Positions 54,490 through 60,031 of a DNA stretch of 60,031 bases are shown here, piece after piece. The stretch comes from Herbivorax alkaliphila. GTDB lineage: Bacteria > Bacillota > Clostridia > Acetivibrionales > Acetivibrionaceae. Under the pieces are notes generated by a model. The model saw only the letters and a program-made list of their open reading frames with translations. It did not search any database and was not told where the DNA came from. Each line of letters starts with the position of its first letter. The first letter of the stretch is position 1. The stretch lies in NCBI RefSeq assembly GCF_030848475.1, contig NZ_JAVDDS010000023.1:1-60031 (forward strand), read 5' to 3'. A program made the position numbers and the translations under genes.

Positions 54490-55695
54490 TTGAATTTTAA
54501 AATGATAAAATTGATAATTTTAGTAATTGCTTTATTTTTATTTTCAAGTGGATGTTGGGATAGACGAGAAGTAGAGGAATTATTATTAAGTGATGCAATT
54601 GCATTTGACTTATATCAAGACTCTGATAACAGACCAATATATAGGGTTTCCTTTATTGCAAAAAAACTTTATCAAAATGGAAAGGAAATGGGAATGGGTG
54701 AAGAGGAAGGGGATATTGAAAGTGAAGATCAATGGACACCGAGTTCTAAGGGGTATTCCTTTGAAGAGGCAATTAATAGATTTTCAAAAAGAGTCCCAAA
54801 ACATTTTTATGTAGACCATAGCAGTATTGTTTTATGGGGAGAAGAATTTGCTAAAGAGGGTGTTGTAAAAAGTTTAGATTATATTATTAGAAAGAGGGGG
54901 TTTAGGCTTAGAAGTCATATAATAGTGGTTAGTGGAAAAATGGTTGAGTTTTTTGATACTTTGCCTGAATATGAAAGGACATTAACGGAAGAATTAAATA
55001 TAATACTTCAAAAGGGAAGTATAGAGTCTGATTATGTTTTGATAAATTACTTTGGAGATTTCGCAAGAGATTATTTAGCTGAGGGAATAGATCCATGGGC
55101 ACCAGTTATGAAAGGTATAAGTATAAAGGATTCGCCAGAAAGAACGGAGCATAAGAGAATTGTAGTAGATGGTGTTGCGTTATTTAAAAATGATAAAATG
55201 GTTGGATTTTTAAATATGCAGGAAACACAGGCTTTTTCTATTTTAAAGGATTTGGCGAACAAAGGAGTTTTTACTGTGCATTATGAGCATGGAGAGATAT
55301 CTTTAAAATATGAAGCTACAAAGGTTAGAAGGAAAATTTATATAGATAAAGGAAGAATTAAAGTAAATTATGATGTAGAAATTAAAGGCACAATAAATGA
55401 AATATATTTATTTTCTAATTTAACAAAAGAGGAGTTAAATAAATTAGAAGAGCAGTTCAAAATAAAAATACAGAAAGTCTTACAAAAAGGAATAGAAAAA
55501 TTTCAGGAGCTTGAGTCTGACGCTCTAGGCATAGGAAGATTTCTTCACATAAAATATCCTAAAGTCTGGGGAGAAATAAAACATGACTGGCATGAAATTT
55601 ATAAAGACATTAATATTACTGTAGATGTAGAGTTAGAGATAGAAGGAACAAATATGGGATATAAACCCTTGAAAAATGTAGAGGAGGAGAAGTAA
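54490..55695 (+). CDS. Spore germination lipoprotein, Ger(x)C family
   Basis: A 401-residue lipoprotein: signal and lipobox SSGCWDRREVEEL (Cys near 22, the conserved GCWDRxE of GerC proteins), a central VDHSSIVLWGEEFAKEGV segment and a C-terminal domain ending with LHIKYPKVWGEIKHDWHEIY. It is the C subunit of the germinant receptor. Starts at TTG 54490 after AAAGGAGAAG; it immediately precedes the B subunit, whose TTG directly follows its stop. Confidence 0.92.
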   Translation: MNFKMIKLIILVIALFLFSSGCWDRREVEELLLSDAIAFDLYQDSDNRPIYRVSFIAKKLYQNGKEMGMGEEEGDIESEDQWTPSSKGYSFEEAINRFSKRVPKHFYVDHSSIVLWGEEFAKEGVVKSLDYIIRKRGFRLRSHIIVVSGKMVEFFDTLPEYERTLTEELNIILQKGSIESDYVLINYFGDFARDYLAEGIDPWAPVMKGISIKDSPERTEHKRIVVDGVALFKNDKMVGFLNMQETQAFSILKDLANKGVFTVHYEHGEISLKYEATKVRRKIYIDKGRIKVNYDVEIKGTINEIYLFSNLTKEELNKLEEQFKIKIQKVLQKGIEKFQELESDALGIGRFLHIKYPKVWGEIKHDWHEIYKDINITVDVELEIEGTNMGYKPLKNVEEEK

Positions 55696-56775
55696 TTGAA
55701 CCAAGAGAAAATAAGTGGCGGTCAGTTGATAAGTATAATGTTTTGGACAATAATGGGGACAGCAGTCTTAACTCTTCCTATACTCGTTGGAATACATGCA
55801 CCAAGGGATGCTTGGATGGCAGCAGTTATATTCACAATAGGAGGTTTGATTTTAAGCTTACTAATAGGAAGCCTTTCTAAAATGTATAAAGAAAAAGATT
55901 TTGTAACTTATATTACCGAAGTATTCGGAAGGTTTTTGGGGAAAAGTATAATCCTTATCTTTGTTATATGGATGTTTCATACTACAAGTATTGTAATATG
56001 GCAAACATCAAATTTTACAAAAATCACATTGCTTCCTGAAACACCTTTTTTTATGGTTACAATAATTCTTATAGTTCCTTCGATTTATGCTGTATTTTTA
56101 GGAATAGAAAGTATAGCCAGGAGTGGGCAGTTTGTCTTTTTTCTTACTATATTACCTTTTTTATTCTTGTTTTTTTTAAATACATCTGATTTTAATATAG
56201 AAAACCTTCTTCCTGTTTTAGATGATGGTGTTTTTAATGTTCTGCGTTCAAGTTTAGCTCCTTTAGCATGGGCAGGAGAGATAATGTTTGTTTTATTTCT
56301 TGCTCCAAACATAAAAAATAACTCTAAAATAACTTTTTATTCTATGAGCACTGTACTTTTGATAGGAATAGGGGGAATAATTACTGAGATGTTTTTTACA
56401 GCAGTGTTTGGGGCACTTAGGCAGCATTTAACTCATCCCTTTTATACAATAGTAAGATACATAGAAGAAACAGCCTTTATAGAAAGATATGATATTATTT
56501 TTGTTGCTGTCAATTTAATGGGTAATTTTGTTAAAATGTCAGTGTTTTTTTATGTGTTAGTTTATTGTACTTCTAAACTTATTGGAGTAAAAAATTACAA
56601 AATTTTAATTATTCCTGTTATAGCAGCTTTATTTGCTATCTTATATTTATTCATACCAAATCAAGTAGAAGTAATACAGTTTTTAGATGGAGTATTTCCG
56701 TTCTATACAATTCCTATTCTTTATGGGATACCTTTTATAACATTTGTGGTGGCAAAATTTAGAAAAATACAATAA
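55696..56775 (+). CDS. Spore germination permease, GerB family
   Basis: A 359-residue amino-acid-permease-like protein with ten helices; ISGGQLISIMFWTIMGTAVL at the start, DAWMAAVI and FKSTGE-like region, and the ending VEVIQFLDGVFPFYTIPILY are typical of GerAB/GerBB. It binds the germinant and conducts ions or signals. TTG start after GGAGGAG, no gap from gerC. The order A-C-B is common in clostridia. Confidence 0.92.
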   Translation: MNQEKISGGQLISIMFWTIMGTAVLTLPILVGIHAPRDAWMAAVIFTIGGLILSLLIGSLSKMYKEKDFVTYITEVFGRFLGKSIILIFVIWMFHTTSIVIWQTSNFTKITLLPETPFFMVTIILIVPSIYAVFLGIESIARSGQFVFFLTILPFLFLFFLNTSDFNIENLLPVLDDGVFNVLRSSLAPLAWAGEIMFVLFLAPNIKNNSKITFYSMSTVLLIGIGGIITEMFFTAVFGALRQHLTHPFYTIVRYIEETAFIERYDIIFVAVNLMGNFVKMSVFFYVLVYCTSKLIGVKNYKILIIPVIAALFAILYLFIPNQVEVIQFLDGVFPFYTIPILYGIPFITFVVAKFRKIQ

Positions 56776-56805
56776 GGGCTAAACTTTGAGTAATATTTTG
56801 ATTTC

Positions 56806-56853
56806 CTTAACATACCTTTAACTATTTTTTAAGGTAAGTAAGAAAAATAATAT
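56806..56853 (+). promoter_or_regulatory. Pho boxes downstream of the ger operon
   Basis: CTTAACA, TTTAACT, TTTAAGG and TAAGAAA at 56806, 56817, 56828 and 56839 keep exact 11-bp phase; TAATAT at 56848-56853 is a possible -10. No ORF follows before the ABC-F leader, so its product, if any, is non-coding. Confidence 0.5.
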
Positions 56854-57017
56854 TAAGTTTTAACATTTAGCTCTATGTAAATTATTTTAATTTTATAATA
56901 CCTTAAATTTAAAGCATGAAACATTTTATTTAATTCATATAATATTTTTAAATATATATGAATTGAGTCCATATTTAAATTACATAAATGACATCCAGTA
57001 AAAAAATGGTAATGATA

Positions 57018-57046
57018 TTGACATATTAATAGCTAATATGTATAAT
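57018..57046 (+). promoter_or_regulatory. Consensus sigma-A promoter of the ABC-F gene
   Basis: TTGACA (57018-57023) and TATAAT (57041-57046) with a 17-bp spacer, a perfect housekeeping promoter. The start near 57053 gives a 326-base leader before the ABC-F start codon. Confidence 0.88.
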
Positions 57047-57096
57047 TAGATTTAAATTTAGTAAACAATAATAAGAAAGGTAAGGTACTTAAAGCG

Positions 57097-57108
57097 ATGA
57101 AAAAATAA
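57097..57108 (+). promoter_or_regulatory. Possible three-codon leader ORF (MKK)
   Basis: ATG AAA AAA TAA preceded by AAGAAAGGTAAGG. Ribosome stalling here by an antibiotic could switch the downstream attenuator. Downstream the leader folds: AGAAC/GTTCT enclosing TTGAGA/TCTCAA near 57148-57180. Confidence 0.4.
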
Positions 57109-57350
57109 TTCACTTTTTTAATGAATTTAAAATTAGGCATAGTTAGAACTACTGGTTTTTTGAGATTATCTCAAGTTCTGCTGGTGTATATTTTATTAAA
57201 ATTAATTAGTGGATAGTATTTTTGTAGCTAAAAGTAGCTTGGCTTATATATAATTATTTTTAGACCATTATACAATGGGCTTTCCTTGAATATTATGCAT
57301 TTAAAGTATATTTATTGTATAGTTTAAGATTATTATATTTGCAAGATGCT

Positions 57351-57378
57351 ATCCTCTTTATCTAAAGGAGGATTTTTT
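57351..57378 (+). terminator. Attenuator hairpin containing the ABC-F ribosome site
   Basis: ATCCTCTTT (57351-57359) pairs with AAAGGAGGAT (57364-57373) with one bulge, followed by six T and then the ATG at 57379. The 3' arm is the Shine-Dalgarno sequence. The stem can thus both terminate transcription and hide the ribosome site. Confidence 0.75.
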
Positions 57379-59019
57379 ATGTTGTTAGTTGAATGTAGTG
57401 GAATTAAAAAATATTTTGGTGAGCGTTTAATATTAAAAATAGATAATCTTAAAATCTATTCTGGAGATTGTATTGGGGTTGTAGGTGTAAATGGTGTAGG
57501 AAAAACAACTTTAATAGATATATTGAGTCAAAGGTTAGAACCTGATGAAGGACTTGTAAAGCTACACCAAAAAGCAGGATATATATCACAACTAGAGTTA
57601 CCTGACAATAAAAATTTAAGTAATGAAATTGCATCTAAATTTTGTGTTAATACCATTTGGGATGAGACTATGAGTGGAGGAGAAAAGACAAAATTTAAAG
57701 TTGCAGCAGCTTTAGAAGAAGGTAACATGATAATATTTGCAGATGAACCCACAAGTAACATGGATATGGAAAGCATTAAGCTTCTAGAAGAGAAATTTAT
57801 AAATTACACAGGAACATTAATTGTTATTTCCCATGATCGAAGTTTTTTAGATAAGTTATGTAATCAGATTCTTGAAATTGAAAATGGAAGAATTAAAATG
57901 TATAAAGGTAATTATACTGATTATACTGGGCAAAAGATGCAAGAACGAACAAGGGCGGGGTTTGAATATAAAGAATATATAAACGAGAAAAAGCGACTTG
58001 AAGGTGTTATTCATAAAGTAAAACAAAAGGGACAAAACATAAAAAAAGCACCTAAAAGGATGGGGAATTCTGAGGCTAGGCTTCATAAAATGGGTGGACA
58101 GAAACAAAAAGCAAAACTTGATAAGAATTTTAAAAATGCAAAAAAAAGAATTGAGCACCTTGAAGTTAAAGAAAAACCAAAAGAACAAAGAAAAATTCAA
58201 TTAAATATTTTAGAATCCAATAGGTCTTACAGTAAGGTTTTGCTAGAAGGCAAAAATATCAATAAATCATTTTATAATAAGATTATATTTAAAAATGCAG
58301 ACTTTGTTATTGAAAATGGAGCAAAAATAGCTCTTATAGGCTCTAATGGATGTGGGAAGAGTACCCTTATTAAAATGATTATGGAAAATGAAAATGGTAT
58401 AAAAATTTCTCAATCAACTAAGATTGGATATTTTAGTCAAAGCTTAAATATTTTAAAAAGTAATTTGAGTATTATTGAAAATGTAATGGAGAACAGCATT
58501 TATTCAGAAAACTTTGCTAGATTACTCCTTGCAAAGTTGCTTTTCAAAGGAGAATCAGTCTATAAAAAGGTAAATGTATTAAGTGGTGGAGAATTAGTCA
58601 AGGTTTCTTTTGCTAGGATACTATTAGAGGATATTAATATGTTGATATTAGATGAGCCTACAAATTACTTAGATATTAGTAGTCTTGAAGTGATAGAAGA
58701 AGCTCTAAGAGAATACGATAGAACACTATTATTTGTTTCTCACGACAGACATTTTATAAATGTTGTTGCTGATCAAATTATGACAATTGAAAACAAAAAG
58801 ATAAAATTATTTAAAGGAAGTTATGAGGAGTATTTATATAAAAAAAGCAAGCCAAGTAACGATAATAAGGAGATCGGAGAGCAAATTATTATATTGAAAA
58901 ATCGTCTTTCAGAAGTAATAGGAAGATTATCATCACCATCTAAAGATGATGATATTGAAGAATTAGATAAAGAGTATCAAAAAATATTAGGTGAGTTAAA
59001 AAGACTTAAAGAAGAGTGA
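57379..59019 (+). CDS. ABC-F protein, probable antibiotic resistance (ribosome protection)
   Basis: A 546-residue soluble protein with two ABC domains and no membrane segment: Walker A GVNGVGKTT near 35 and GSNGCGKST near 325, signatures MSGGEKTK and LSGGELVK, Walker B FADEPTSNMD and LILDEPTNYLD, and a long Lys-rich interdomain linker about 190-275. This is the ABC-F build; size and linker fit the Lsa/Vga/CplR-like resistance group that dislodges drugs from the ribosome. The attenuated leader supports drug-inducible expression. Start ATG 57379 follows AAAGGAGG. Housekeeping ABC-F roles are the alternative. Confidence 0.85.
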   Translation: MLLVECSGIKKYFGERLILKIDNLKIYSGDCIGVVGVNGVGKTTLIDILSQRLEPDEGLVKLHQKAGYISQLELPDNKNLSNEIASKFCVNTIWDETMSGGEKTKFKVAAALEEGNMIIFADEPTSNMDMESIKLLEEKFINYTGTLIVISHDRSFLDKLCNQILEIENGRIKMYKGNYTDYTGQKMQERTRAGFEYKEYINEKKRLEGVIHKVKQKGQNIKKAPKRMGNSEARLHKMGGQKQKAKLDKNFKNAKKRIEHLEVKEKPKEQRKIQLNILESNRSYSKVLLEGKNINKSFYNKIIFKNADFVIENGAKIALIGSNGCGKSTLIKMIMENENGIKISQSTKIGYFSQSLNILKSNLSIIENVMENSIYSENFARLLLAKLLFKGESVYKKVNVLSGGELVKVSFARILLEDINMLILDEPTNYLDISSLEVIEEALREYDRTLLFVSHDRHFINVVADQIMTIENKKIKLFKGSYEEYLYKKSKPSNDNKEIGEQIIILKNRLSEVIGRLSSPSKDDDIEELDKEYQKILGELKRLKEE

Positions 59020-59173
59020 GTTAAAGGAAAAAATATAAAAATTTGAGGAAGTATTTTTAAAGTGTTAGACTATTGACACAGATGTGCTAGTGGTGAAACT
59101 TTTTACTTTACAGTATAAACTTTTTTGAATATAATAATTTTAAAGAAAGCAGTAAAAGTTAGGGGAGATAAAT

Positions 59174-59716
59174 ATAAATTACTATAATTTATTAAAAGTT
59201 CATAAAAACGCATCAAAAAAAATTATAAAAGATGCCTATATGTCACAAGTAAAAAAATATCATCCAGATTTATTTCAAAACAAAGGTGAAAAAGAATGGG
59301 CAGAGAGTAAAATGAAAAAGATAAATTCAGCTTATGATATTTTGATGGACGATGTGAAGCGATTAGAGTACGATAAAATAATTGAAGAAAAATACTATCC
59401 AGATTTAAAAGATGTAAAGAAAAAACATTCGAAAACAGACTATGAAAGATTAATATCCTTTATATCGGCACTCTTTAATGTTTTTATTCTTCTATTTGTT
59501 GATTTAAGAGTTTTTTTTCAGAGTATAGGAATTATGGTACTTCTTTTAGCATGTATATGGTATGGTGATGAAATGGGAAGTTATTTAGGGGTATTTATTT
59601 CGAGAACTTCTCCGGGAATTATAGTAAAAATACTGGCATGGATTATTCTGGCGGGAATTACAATTGCTATTTTTATAGGATGTGTAATAACCTTGTTTTC
59701 AGGTGAACTCATTTAG
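59174..59716 (+). CDS. J-domain membrane protein with apparent AUA start
   Basis: An about 180-residue protein: N-terminal J domain (NYYNLLKVHKNAS, KIIKDAYMSQVKKYHPDLF with the HPD motif near 32, and KINSAYDILMD) to residue about 75, then two or three membrane helices. No ATG, GTG or TTG lies in frame before 59240, which would cut off half the J domain. GGGGAG at 59162-59167 is six bases before ATA 59174, which gives exactly the expected J-domain start. It probably recruits DnaK to the membrane; partner unknown. Confidence 0.7.
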   Translation: MNYYNLLKVHKNASKKIIKDAYMSQVKKYHPDLFQNKGEKEWAESKMKKINSAYDILMDDVKRLEYDKIIEEKYYPDLKDVKKKHSKTDYERLISFISALFNVFILLFVDLRVFFQSIGIMVLLLACIWYGDEMGSYLGVFISRTSPGIIVKILAWIILAGITIAIFIGCVITLFSGELI

Positions 59717-59971
59717 GCTTATGATATAATTGTAGACAGGACAGATATTGAGCAAGGATTGACAGCAGAAATGTCACAGGATTATTACGGAAATACTACA
59801 ACTAAGGTATATGACAAGGCAGGAAGGCTCAAATATGTAATAGATGGAAATGCATCATCAGGAACACTTTGTGCAACATATGAGTACAATCCTAATGGTT
59901 CAATAAAAAATAATCCAAGTGAAGGAGTAGAACGCGATATTGGTAGTGTAATGATGAAAATTTCAAAATGA
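59717..59971 (+). pseudogene. RHS/YD-repeat gene remnant
   Basis: The frame continuing after the J-protein stop encodes DYYGNTTTKVYDKAGRLKYV and ATYEYNPNGSIKN, one YD repeat of the RHS/wall-associated family, whose intact members exceed a thousand residues. No ribosome site or upstream RHS sequence is present, and the frame ends after about 80 codons. It appears to be a fragment of a lost RHS gene. Confidence 0.65.
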
Positions 59972-60031
59972 TAAAAAGTTTATATAAATTATAAAGGACA
60001 GCCAAATAAAGGTGGGTGATATAAGGCGAGA

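Noticed and set aside
1-60031. CRISPR arrays, tRNA or rRNA genes, prophage, restriction or abortive-infection systems
   Set aside because: Looked for regular spaced repeats, cloverleaf and rRNA landmarks, and phage or defence protein motifs; none seen.

Overview
The window is AT-rich (roughly 30% GC by eye), gene-dense DNA with strong AGGAGG-type ribosome binding sites, U-tailed terminators, an endospore germination operon (gerA-gerC-gerB), a PhoP/PhoR pair and HemZ. It looks like the chromosome of an endospore-forming anaerobic clostridial Firmicute; the species cannot be named from this. No rRNA, tRNA, CRISPR array, insertion sequence or prophage was found.

Layout. 1-9 kb: a lipoprotein, a YibE/F-type membrane protein, a ferritin-like protein, a LeuC/LeuD-type dehydratase pair, HemZ, a 1-kb non-coding gap with tandem palindromes, and a fucose-isomerase-like protein. 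9-19.5 kb: a small-molecule kinase-like protein and several signalling proteins: a PAS-SpoIIE phosphatase, a PAS hybrid kinase with one degenerate receiver, an orphan galactitol-type EIIC, an orphan RsgI-like anti-sigma factor, an HD-GYP protein behind a Fur-type box, and an NAD-dependent epimerase. 19.6-22.4 kb: a two-gene secreted amidase/lipoprotein cassette bracketed by a 102-bp direct repeat. 22.4-29.8 kb: pstSCAB-phoU-phoP-phoR and a 31-codon membrane-peptide gene. 30.5-37.7 kb: a first phosphonate cluster (PhnG-like, PhnM, hexapeptide transferase, PHP phosphodiesterase, AbrB-type transporter, inositol-monophosphatase-like protein, second PhnM, nitroreductase). 37.8-39.6 kb, minus strand: a glycosyltransferase and a small zinc phospholipase C-like protein. 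39.9-45.4 kb: the core C-P lyase operon phnGHIJKL and a GntR/UTRA regulator. 45.7-50.9 kb: phnDCEE with two phosphatases. 50.9-57 kb: a frameshifted permease, an ArsC-like protein and the ger operon. 57-60 kb: an ABC-F protein behind an attenuator, a J-domain membrane protein that appears to start at AUA, and an RHS-repeat remnant.

The unifying theme is phosphate limitation. Direct repeats of a TTTAACA-type heptamer at 11-bp spacing, the form expected for PhoP, stand before pstS, the 31-codon gene, phnG, phnD and the ger operon. They also appear divergently before the phospholipase/glycosyltransferase pair, and before three stretches with no evident protein-coding gene, two of which end in a strong terminator. 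I infer a compact Pho regulon: high-affinity phosphate uptake, phosphonate uptake and C-P lyase, probable phospholipid-to-glycolipid replacement, candidate small RNAs, and possibly spore germination.

All functions are from reading the translated sequence and family knowledge; no database search was run.
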